This document shows, piece after piece, positions 8,692 through 16,955 of a stretch of 28,651 bases of DNA. This DNA is from Nemertoderma westbladi (lineage: Eukaryota > Xenacoelomorpha > Nemertodermatida > Nemertodermatidae). The notes below the pieces were generated by a model. That model did not search any database. It was not told where the DNA came from and saw only the letters and a program-made list of their open reading frames with translations. The position numbers and the translations under genes were made by a program. The first letter of the stretch is position 1. Each line of letters starts with the position of its first letter. The stretch covers positions 1-28,651 of the forward strand of contig JAUCBJ010007395.1 in assembly GCA_032718475.1 (NCBI GenBank), given 5' to 3'.

Positions 8692-11030
8692 ACAGTAAAA
8701 TTATAGACAATGTAGAACCAGGAGTTAATTACATGAGTTATCATCCAATTTTTGCTGGACAAAGGGATGTGCCACGAGGTACACATCCTCTTGACATTAC
8801 ATACACTGGCACTCCAAATGTCGGAAGTGTTAGTCCACCATTTGTTGGAAGTGGAGAGCCACCATTCTGGAATTACAGTGGTGAAGGCCACTCTCTAAGT
8901 GGAGGTGGTGGTTTACCAAATAATTGTAGTGGTGGTTGTGGTCACCCTCCAGGTGACAATGGCGGTGGACCACCTGCAGGTAATGGTGGTTGTAAGGATA
9001 GTAATCACCCACCATATGGTGCTTATTTATCACCGGGTGGGCAAAGTGATATATTAAATCCTCTTGGCAGATCTTCATACACAGGAAGAGATGATGGTTA
9101 TGAGAGGGCATTATTAGACCGTGTTGCCCTTTCATCTCATACACCACTACCTAAACCTGAAAGGTTCGGTGGTGCACCAGAGGATTATATTACTTTTTCA
9201 GTAAACTTTAATGCTACAATAGGAATCAAACAAATTAGTGATCAGGAGAAATTTTCATATCTCCTTGCATATCTCACTGGGCCTCCAAAGGAGGCTGTGA
9301 AAGGTTTTATCAATGCACCTTATGGCTATCGTTTAGCATGGGCATTACTTGATCAAAGATATGGTCATGTTACTAAGATAATCCGATCAACCTTCGATTC
9401 TCTTATTCTAAGTAAACCTGCCGTTAAGTTTAATTCAGCTGATTTGATGTTATATGCAGATCAGATACGTAATGTATATAATACATTAAAACATTTGAAA
9501 AATCCTCAGGAGATGAACAGCCATCATAATCTTCGTGCAATCATTGCTCGCCTTCCACAAGAACTTATAAGAAAGTGGCAGATGGAAGCCACACGAATCT
9601 CAAATAGGAGAAGGTCAGAAACAGGTCTAGCTTCTGATCCTACATTATTGGATGTTCTTCGTTTTGTGAATTTCTATGCTGAGGTTGGAGATCATCCTCA
9701 TTATTCACAATTATACACAGTTTCCACAAAGGATCAACAACAGAGTAGTGATAAAGGAAAAGTAGTCAAAGTATCTAATGATCCTCTTAAGGACACAAGG
9801 AAGGTCACATCAATGATAGTTCAAACCAAGCATAAGGGTAATCTGTCATCGCCTGTAATTTCAAATACTCCTCCAGAATGCACTTTGTGTGAAGGAGTTT
9901 CACATTTTTTGTATAAATGTCCACAGTTTATTGCAATGACTGGTTCTCAAAAGGGAAATGTAATTTGGAAACAACATGGTTGTTTCAAGTGTTCCCGTTC
10001 AGGACATATAGCAATAAATTGCCCTTTCTCTCTTATATGTCCAGAGTGTCAAGGTAATCACGCATCCATAATGCATAATGTAAACACTCGTAAATTGATT
10101 AATATCTCATCTTCCAAGCAGCCAAAGGGAGACAAAAATGTCACCGATAAGTACCCATCTGGGTCTAAGGAAAATCCAAAGGTACTGTCATCCACAATGA
10201 CGAACAAGTTTCAGGATAGCCTAAATCAAACAATCCTCCCAATCGTCTCCTTAAAGGTATGCATTTGTGGAAGAATGGTTTCTACCTTCGCTTTAATCGA
10301 TGGTGGTTCTACCAACTCATTCATACACAAGGAAGTTACTCAAATCTTAAATTGTGAACCAGAAGTATATAGTTCTTTGTCGATGACAACTCTTCTTCAC
10401 AATGAAAATGATGTTGAGATTGGTATAACTCAATGCCAATTTTTATCGTTAATTGATGGACGAGTCATAGGTGATGTTAGCGTTTATGTATCAGATAAAT
10501 TGAAGCTAGGAAATAGAACATCACATGATTCCTTGTTATCTAGTTTTCCGCACTTGTCAGCTATTGATCTCAATTCTAAAGGTATAGATTTACCATTTGT
10601 AAGTGTCCTAATTGGACAGGATGTTCCTCTTGCACATTATAAACTAGAACAATGTTATGGTGACTCACCCCTCAGCCAACCATATGCAACATTATCTCCC
10701 TTTGGATGGTACATTTCTGGTCCATTAGTTAATCCACTTTGTAACCAGCGGAAACAAGAATCTGTAAATGCATTTAAGACACAGGTAAAACCTCCACCAC
10801 CTATTGATATTAAACGTCATTTATCCCAGTTCTGGGACCTTGAAAATCTTGGGTATGGCCGACTCGAAGACCATGACAACTCGATTCAACATGAATCAGC
10901 AAATGATAAGCGTGCCAGGCAGATCCTCACAGAGACAACTGTTTTTTGTGAAGAGGATGGTAAGTATGAAGTAGGTATGTTATGGGATTGTGATCCCAAT
11001 ACCATACTTAACCATACTAAATTAATTTAA
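8652..11030 (+). CDS. Bel/Pao Gag (DUF1759-like), zinc knuckles and protease (DUF1758-like); no RT
   Basis: The frame is open from 8652, but the first ATG is at 8733; expression may need frameshifting or reinitiation. Residues here are counted from 8676. A Gly/Pro-rich linker (about 55-125) is followed by a DUF1759-like Gag core (about 158-310; LPKPERFGGAPEDY, EKFSYLLAYLTG). Next come two CCHC knuckles (C402-C405-H410-C415 and C436-C439-H444-C449) and a Cys/His finger (C455-C458-H462-H467) for nucleic-acid binding. An aspartic protease of DUF1758 type has ALIDGGSTNSFI, with D542 as putative catalytic Asp; the residue after it is Gly, where Ser/Thr is usual in retropepsins. SPFGWYISGPL (about 674-684) is typical of Bel/Pao. 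HLSQFWDLENLGY and GKYEVGMLW match the linker before RT, and the ORF stops 14 residues later, so polymerase and integrase are missing. Confidence 0.88.
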   Translation, partial: PYKQLANTLLLHINSKIIDNVEPGVNYMSYHPIFAGQRDVPRGTHPLDITYTGTPNVGSVSPPFVGSGEPPFWNYSGEGHSLSGGGGLPNNCSGGCGHPPGDNGGGPPAGNGGCKDSNHPPYGAYLSPGGQSDILNPLGRSSYTGRDDGYERALLDRVALSSHTPLPKPERFGGAPEDYITFSVNFNATIGIKQISDQEKFSYLLAYLTGPPKEAVKGFINAPYGYRLAWALLDQRYGHVTKIIRSTFDSLILSKPAVKFNSADLMLYADQIRNVYNTLKHLKNPQEMNSHHNLRAIIARLPQELIRKWQMEATRISNRRRSETGLASDPTLLDVLRFVNFYAEVGDHPHYSQLYTVSTKDQQQSSDKGKVVKVSNDPLKDTRKVTSMIVQTKHKGNLSSPVISNTPPECTLCEGVSHFLYKCPQFIAMTGSQKGNVIWKQHGCFKCSRSGHIAINCPFSLICPECQGNHASIMHNVNTRKLINISSSKQPKGDKNVTDKYPSGSKENPKVLSSTMTNKFQDSLNQTILPIVSLKVCICGRMVSTFALIDGGSTNSFIHKEVTQILNCEPEVYSSLSMTTLLHNENDVEIGITQCQFLSLIDGRVIGDVSVYVSDKLKLGNRTSHDSLLSSFPHLSAIDLNSKGIDLPFVSVLIGQDVPLAHYKLEQCYGDSPLSQPYATLSPFGWYISGPLVNPLCNQRKQESVNAFKTQVKPPPPIDIKRHLSQFWDLENLGYGRLEDHDNSIQHESANDKRARQILTETTVFCEEDGKYEVGMLWDCDPNTILNHTKLI

Positions 11031-11678
11031 CTGTTTGAATTATGGTAAAGACGCAGGTTGTTAAAACAACAATAATAACAGACGACGGAACCGACCAATC
11101 TGAGGGCTCAGATGGCGGTGTAGTCATGGATACAAACTAAAATAATTAATGGGAGACGCTAATGGTTTCTACATTTTACACGGATTGTTGAAAACTTTAA
11201 GATAACATCATTAGTTCCCATTACTTGTTTTACAGTATTATAGAATCTTCAAATATTTTCCAATGAGTTTTAGTTTAGTATTAATGGAATTTGGTCAATG
11301 GTGAGCTTTGTGCTGCGTGTAGGCATGTGGTATATTTTTAGTAACGTATTACATAGCTAATGTTCGATTTAATTGTTTGTCATTGTTATGGAATGGAACC
11401 ATTTTTGGAAGGGTTAGTTTATATTTGCCATAATTCGTTTTATTTAGCAAATAATCCATCTTTAATGTGCGGGAGTAAGAAGTATTTTTAGAAAATGTTC
11501 TTTTTTTTTTATTTACGTTATCCTAATAATTCTCTATGTTATTGTTCAGTTACTTTACACATTTTACTTATACAAGACATATACTATTAGCTCACATTTT
11601 CTTTAAACTGGTATTATATTTTTTTGTTATATATACCAATCTATATACAGTCAGTACAAAATGCGTTTATCTTCTCAA

Positions 11679-11782
11679 GGTTTATATTGTCATACTATGC
11701 CAGGTTTATATTGTCATACTATGCCAGGTTTATATTGTCATACTATGCCAGGTTTATATTGTCATACTATGCCAGGTTTATA
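11679..11782 (+). repeat. 24-bp tandem repeat, 4.3 copies
   Basis: Four identical 24-bp units start at 11679, 11703, 11727 and 11751, with a partial unit to 11782. Each begins GGTTTATATTGTCATAC and ends TATGCCA. The perfect identity implies recent expansion. It lies about 50 bp upstream of the 3' LTR. The in-frame peptide repeat it yields is probably incidental. Confidence 0.95.
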
Positions 11783-11822
11783 CATTTTCAGTTTGTGAAG
11801 GTAGGGTATTGTACCCATACCT

Positions 11823-11834
11823 TGAGTGTGGGGA
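11823..11834 (+). promoter_or_regulatory. Candidate polypurine tract
   Basis: TGAGTGTGGGGA abuts the first base of the 3' LTR. A purine-rich stretch at this place primes plus-strand synthesis in LTR elements. It is short and interrupted by T, so support is moderate. Confidence 0.5.
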
Positions 11835-12663
11835 TGTTGATGACCTACTCATTGTTGTTATATCTTTTGCCTAACCCAACCATATGACTCTCCCCACATC
11901 ATTCACCCTGTTATTATGCGTTGTCCTAACTATAGTTATATAAAGATAGGCCCATACATTCTATGTTATCTTTTATAAGTGCGCTACATTATTATATGGA
12001 TAAAGAGGATAGGTATGGTATACCTTAGTATAGTTATACAATGCCCACAGTAATTATCAGCAGCTTTAGTAAACCTTCCCTATTGGCCAACCTGTCCACA
12101 ATATCTAATATTACTCAACCAGTGTTTCTCCTTGTTTATAAAGTGTATATCTCTCTGATTGGCTCACATGCAATGTTTATTTATCTCATTTGTACTTTCC
12201 TGTGGGTTTATATTGCCTTACATATTTGCTATATGATATAGCGGTTGTTATAGCTAGTTATCTGACAGTGACACTGAAGCGTTAGGGAAGCACAGCCGGT
12301 TTCAGTATGTTTAGAGTTGGATCTTTCATTAATGTATTAACATCATAACAATTAAGATTACTGATTAAACCACATAAATCTACTTATCAACATTATTGCA
12401 ATTATCATTATTATTAACGTTACCGTATACATTAACATAGTGCATTAATTATATTCATCTTGTTATCTTAGTGTAATTTAGAAATGCTATTGGGATTATA
12501 TTGACAATTATTATTATTATATTTCATTTATATTTATACATGTTCTTTTAGCTAAGGTTAGATGCTTACATACATATGACAAATGACACAACTCAAAGGT
12601 CCATCCTGTTTCGTTTATTGATTTAGTTTATAAACATATCAACGACCGAGTTGTGCGTTGATA
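11835..12663 (+). repeat. 3' long terminal repeat
   Basis: 829-bp copy of 3095-3921, starting TGTTGATGACC and ending GTGCGTTGATA, with the satellite resuming at once. Differences from the 5' LTR are one substitution (T11967) and two extra bases (CC near 11870-11871), about 99.6% identity. It also carries the identical 66-codon frame at 12041-12241. Confidence 0.93.
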
Positions 12664-14000
12664 TGACCGAAGTATTGGTTGACCGAAGGATTGGTTGACC
12701 GAAGTATTGGTTGACCGAAGTATTGGTTGACCGAAGTATTGGTTGACCGAAGTATTGGTTGACCGAAGTATTGGTTGACCGAAGTATTGGTTGACCGAAG
12801 TATTGGTTGACCGAAGTATTGGTTGACCGAAGTATTGGTTGACCGAAGTATTGGTTAACCGAAGTATTGGTTGACCGAAGGATTGGTTGACAGAAGTATT
12901 GGTTGACCGAAGGATTGGTTGTCCGAAGTATTGGTTGACCGAAGTATTGGTTGACCGAAGTATTGGTTGACCGAAGTATTGGTTGACCGAAGTATTGGTT
13001 GACCGAAGTATTGGTTGACAGAAGTATTGGTTGACAGAAGTATTGGTTGACAGAAGTATTGGTTAACCGAAGTATTGGTTGACCGAAGGATTGGTTGACC
13101 GAAGTATTGGTTGACCGAAGTATTGGTTGACCGAAGTATTGGTTGACCGAAGTATTGGTTGACCGAAGTATTGGTTGACCGAAGTTTTGTTTGACTGAAG
13201 TATTGGTTGACCGAAGGATTGGTTGACCGAAGGATTGGTTGACCGAAGTATTGGTTGACCGAAGTATTGGTTGACATAAGTATTGGTTGACCGACGTATT
13301 GGTTGACCGAAGTATTGGTTGACCGAAGTATTGGTTGACCGAAGAATTGGTTGACCGAAGTATTGGTTGACCGAAGTATTGGTTGACCGAAGAATTGGTT
13401 GACCGAAGTATTGGTTGACCGAAGTATTGGTTGACAGAAGTATTGGTTGACCGAAGTATTGGTTGACCGAAGGATTGGTTGACCGAAGTATTGGTTGACC
13501 GAAGTATTGGTTGACAGAAGTATTGGTTGACCGAAGTATTGGTTGACCGAAGTATTGGTTGACAGAAGTATTGGTTGACCGAAGTATTGGTTGACCGAAG
13601 TATTGGTTGACCGAAGGATTGGTTGACCGAAGGATTGGTTGACCGAAGTATTGGTTGACAGAAGTATTGGTTGACCGAAGTATTGGTTGACCGAAGTATT
13701 GGTTGACCGAAGTATTGGTTGACCGAAGTATTGGTTGACCGAAGTATTGGTTGACTGAAGTATTGGTTGACCGAAGGATTGGTTGACCGAAGCATTGGTT
13801 GACCGAAGGATTGGTTGACCGAAGTATTGGTTGACCGAAGTATTGGTTGACTGAAGTATTGGTTGACAGAAGTATTGGTTGACTGAAGTATTGGTTGACC
13901 GAAGGATTGGTTGACCGAAGTATTGGTTGACCGAAGGATTGGTTGACCGAAGTATTGGTTGACCGAAGTATTGGTTGACCGAAGAATTGGTTGACCGAAG
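12664..14000. repeat. 16-bp satellite array, right arm (~83 units); starts with right TSD copy
   Basis: Continuation of the array in the same orientation as 1832-3094. It begins with TGACC (12664-12668), the right copy of the target duplication, and ends at GACCGAAG near 14000. Without the LTR element the original array would be about 2.6 kb and roughly 162 units. Variants include GACAGAAG, GACTGAAG and GAAGAATT, which are more diverse here than in the left arm. The long minus-strand frames over it are artefacts of the repeat. Confidence 0.97.
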
Positions 14001-14759
14001 CTCCTGAAAATATCTCGTCAACAAGTGAACCCACCGACTAGCGGCATTGGCTGTTTTCGCTGACAGGGATCTGTTGAAAAACGCGTCTCTGATAGTTTGA
14101 TAGCAGTAAAGGGTGTCTCTTTATTGAGGGGAAGTATTATTATTGCCGTGGAAATATGCCCAACTCATCTACTCATCTCATCACCCCTCCGACTCATCCC
14201 GCTCTCCGACGAAAATGAACAACAAATCGAAATACACCAACCCGCACCCCTGCCCCACACCCACACCCACCCGCACACCAACAGTACTGTACGTTCTGGG
14301 AGATTGGACCAAAGACAAAAAAAACAGACCATGTTAAATCATGCAATTAAAGCGGTAAGGTGGCAAAGACGATCGAATGTATGATTGACTGAGATACTGG
14401 CCACAATCGCACTTCATTGAATACATATCGTACATCAACTCATACTAAATTAAGTACAATGCTCACCTGACATTTTGGCTTGTGTCAATATAGGCTTACA
14501 TACATACCCGTTGCTGAACTTTTAACGAACCATTTTTATATTTATACAATTTTTTATAATATGAGTTGCCTTTTTTTCATATTTAAATACATATTTTACA
14601 GATTTTAACATTCTTGTGCTATTGTATATTTTACTATCGGTTGATATATGCCCTAATGATAAATAAAATTAAAAAAAATATATATATATACATACTGGTT
14701 GGTTGCTCGTGTGCGAATAATTTTAGGCTACAAACAAAGAGTTCAATGAATGGGAGAAT
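14001..14759. other. Intronic noncoding sequence
   Basis: No gene recognised. It holds a C/A-rich simple stretch (about 14243-14280, CACCCACACC-like) and an (AT)n tract near 14677-14690. It lies in the last intron of the Ly6-like gene. Confidence 0.5.
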
Positions 14760-15012
14760 CTAATAGGCTAATTATGCCAAGGAATGCCTGTTCACCACCA
14801 TGGGTGATCTTCCACAGTAAACCCTTCCACCCTGATTACAAAGTTGCCTTGGTTCCCATTTATCAACTACTGAAGGATTAAAAAGCCAGGGTTGGGCTAG
14901 GCTGCAGCATTTAAAGCACTGTGCCCGAAAAGTGCTGCCACATCAAGGGATCGAACCAGGGCTTCCTAATTGGAAGCCCAGGTATGTCACCACTACACCA
15001 AGCTGCTTGGTT
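14760..15012 (-). mobile_element. tRNA-derived SINE-like element
   Basis: The minus strand carries an RNA polymerase III internal promoter in correct order and spacing: an A-box-like TTGGTGTAGTGGTG (14988-15001) and a B-box GGTTCGATCCC (14947-14957). Between them is a strong hairpin (GGGCTTCC, loop of five, GGAAGCCC; 14959-14979) in place of a normal anticodon arm, so this is not a functional tRNA. A tRNA-unrelated body follows towards about 14760. Ends are approximate, and I see no clear poly-A tail or target duplication. Confidence 0.7.
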
Positions 15013-15725
15013 TAGTAGTAACATTCCTGGGCTGGGCTTGATCTTCTTGAACAAACAGTTCAATAAGAATTACAGTAGCAAGGGATGATGCAGCCCATCA
15101 ACCTCCACCCCGCCAATTCTACCTGAATGAATGAATGAATGCCGGCCTTACGCTGGAGTAACTTCGGCGTTTTATCGCGTGCGTGATGCTCTGGTTATGC
15201 GATGGCGTTACAGTAGGCCTACAGCTGGTTGCTTTTTGTCGCTGTATAAATCACACACGTTAATTAATATAATTCATATTCAATTAATAGAATTTAGTTT
15301 TGCGTCGTAATTTTTGTTGGCGATTTACACAAGTCGAAAAATCCCTAGCAGGGCACTATTAAATAGGAACCGCATCCACAAATGATCTTATTTTGGTTCT
15401 CGAGGGAAAACAAGTTCTACGCTGGAGTTTCGCTCCAGGGGTCGAAGTGGCCTACCTCAAGCCGTTCTCTCAAGCCGAGGAGGTCTCAAACCGCCGGTGC
15501 TGGGTCTTATCCGACAGTCTTCCCACTACAGTACTTTAGGATCCACTAATCACTGCTAATCGATAATCCTTCTCGCGAACAGCGGAAGAACCCCCCCCCC
15601 CCCCCCCCCCACACACACATACTTTCAGAAAAATTTTGTTATAATTACCGGGGAGAAAAATGCGTCCGTGGTACATGACGCTCTACCGTTTAGAATAAGG
15701 TTCATATTATCTAGAGTTAACTCAC
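15013..15725. other. Intronic noncoding sequence with simple repeats
   Basis: No gene recognised. Contains a short TGAA/ATGA microsatellite (15124-15141), a TAGGCCTA palindrome (15214-15221), a small hairpin CTGGAG/CTCCAG near 15422-15438, and a run of 20 C (15591-15610) followed by an ACACAC stretch. Confidence 0.5.
15591..15610 (+). repeat. Poly-C tract (20 C)
   Basis: Uninterrupted C run followed by (AC)n. One of several long G/C homopolymers in the window. Confidence 0.9.
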
Positions 15726-15953
15726 ATAGGCATCGGTATATACAGTGTAGTAATCCACATCCGGATCCCGATAGTAGAAATATTCACCATTTGCGGTACA
15801 GGCATCAGTATACTTTGGAGTTGGCTCTGTTTTGCCAAGACCGCCTACAGCTGTATCCGCCTTTTCCATTTTATTGAGTTTTTCACGATCAGCACATCCT
15901 CCAGTAATAACATACGTTCCACCCAACTTTACAGATCCGACATTTATACCCGC
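15726..15953 (-). CDS. Ly6/uPAR-like GPI-anchored protein, exon 3
   Basis: Internal exon of 228 nt (76 codons), phase 0 at both ends. Acceptor TATTCATAG precedes 15953 and donor GTGAGT follows 15726. The open frame has no stop until the donor. The peptide starts AGINVGSVKLGG and contains YVITGGCADREK and TDACTANGEYFYYRD; the spaced single cysteines and the GGCA element fit the middle of an Ly6/uPAR domain, where a GC(A/S) motif commonly follows the third finger strand. It also has a Tyr/Asp-rich end (DPDVDYYTVYTDAY). Joined in phase between exon 2 (ends KHCY) and exon 4. The exon is longer than usual for a Ly6 domain, so this finger may be extended. Exon status is supported by the splice sites and open frame; it was not checked with transcripts. 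Confidence 0.7.
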
Positions 15954-16300
15954 CTATGAATATATTATATGAATGAATTTTAGTTAATATACGACGGGCG
16001 AAAATGGATTATACATCAGGTGAGAATGGTTTTCTACTACTACGTCGAGCGAGCTCAGACAGTGAAAATGAGATCCTTCCAGGCTTCCCGATTGCATATT
16101 TACATACAGTATACAGCCTCGACACTGGCAATGTAATTTAACATGAAGCACATCCAATAACTGACGAGCAGTAATTGGAACTATACTGCTGGGAAGGTCT
16201 ATGGGGATTGGGATTTGGCCGATTCTCCATAGTTGTCGTAATTTTATTTCTCTCAAGTTCAGTATCCCTCTCAAGCTGGTCTATATAGGCCTATGAGACA

Positions 16301-16323
16301 GGGGGGGGGGGGGGGGGGGGGGG
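16301..16323 (+). repeat. Poly-G tract (23 G)
   Basis: Uninterrupted G run; quadruplex-prone. Length may be imprecise in the assembly. Confidence 0.9.
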
Positions 16324-16374
16324 AACTCGACGCAAAACCCGCCTTGGCGAATTAATATCCCGCCTCAATGTTTA

Positions 16375-16436
16375 ATTCTCAATTTAGGGAAAGGAGCAGG
16401 TTACAGTGTCACGTTATTTTAACCAAAACAATAAAC
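16375..16436 (+). repeat. Third copy of the ~60-bp dispersed repeat
   Basis: Shares GAGCAGGTTACAG (16394-16406) and AACCAAAACAATAAAC (16421-16436) with the two copies at 927-1051. Confidence 0.6.
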
Positions 16437-16955
16437 TAAACACAATAGAACAAGATACAGTTATATTTTTGCTCGTATTCAGCTGTTATTTGCGTCCAAT
16501 TTCCCCTAGAGAGGGATTAATTTTTATTGCGTCCAGTTTCCCCCCCTATCTGAGGCCTATAGTCAAGTAACCAAAAAAAAATCAGCCCAAATATTCGTCA
16601 TTGATAAATAACTCACTATTTTTTTTTATAGCAGGTTGTATTCTACAGTTTCTAAGGTATAAAGAAAATAATTTAAAATATTTATTTAATATCATGTGGA
16701 CAAGTATTAAATATAAGTTTGAATGTGTAATAAAAAAATATAAGTTTTTGTCATTTTTCTAAAGTTTTTATTTTTGCCACGAAAATACTTTTCTTTCAGC
16801 TAATAATGACATTAATTACATGTCTTCATAGCATTTAGAGAGGATATATACATAATAGTTACTACTGGTTTGGGAGAAAATGACTAATTTTTTTTTGTGA
16901 CGTAAAATTTCGCAATGTTCCATAAAAATCATTAACCGCTTCTATCTGCTATTAA

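Larger units (their letters stand above)
11031..11834 (+). other. 3' untranslated part of the LTR element; pol domains absent
   Basis: About 800 bp between the ORF2 stop and the 3' LTR. I see no RT, RNase H or integrase motif in any frame. A 32-codon ATG frame (11042-11140) has an acidic C-terminal half (TDDGTDQSEGSDGG) and might be the last remnant of a pol tail, but that is a guess. The rest is AT-rich and contains a 24-bp tandem repeat. Confidence 0.6.
3095..12663 (+). mobile_element. Non-autonomous Bel/Pao-type LTR retrotransposon (Gag-Pro only)
   Basis: A complete LTR element of about 9.57 kb inserted in the 16-bp satellite. Order: 5' LTR 3095-3921, leader 3922-6927, Gag ORF 6928-8691, Gag/zinc-knuckle/protease ORF 8652-11030, 3' region 11031-11834 with a tandem repeat and a G-rich tract, 3' LTR 11835-12663. 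The LTRs differ by one base (G3225 against T11967) and a 2-bp indel (after 3129 against 11870), so the insertion is young. DUF1759-like, CCHC and DUF1758-like features place it in Bel/Pao. No reverse transcriptase, RNase H or integrase lies between the ORF2 stop and the 3' LTR, so it must have used enzymes of another element. It lies antisense to the host Ly6-like gene, in its last intron. Confidence 0.9.
15954..16955. other. Intronic noncoding sequence
   Basis: No gene recognised. Holds a run of 23 G (16301-16323), a TAGGCCTA (16286-16293), the third copy of the ~60-bp dispersed repeat (16375-16436), and two GCGTCCA[A/G]TTTCCCC elements near 16492-16545. Confidence 0.5.

Noticed and set aside
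12664-14000. CRISPR-like array
   Set aside because: Units are head-to-tail without unique spacers, and the context is an animal genome.
12623-14034. Three overlapping minus-strand open frames of 323-390 codons
   Set aside because: Same satellite artefact; three frames of one array encode the same peptide cycle.
14097-14384. Plus-strand 95-codon frame
   Set aside because: Covers a C/A simple repeat (HTHTHPHT), has no domain and no splice context.
14935-15008. Functional tRNA gene on the minus strand
   Set aside because: A and B boxes are present, but the cloverleaf fails: a strong unrelated hairpin replaces the anticodon arm and a long non-tRNA body follows. Called a SINE instead.
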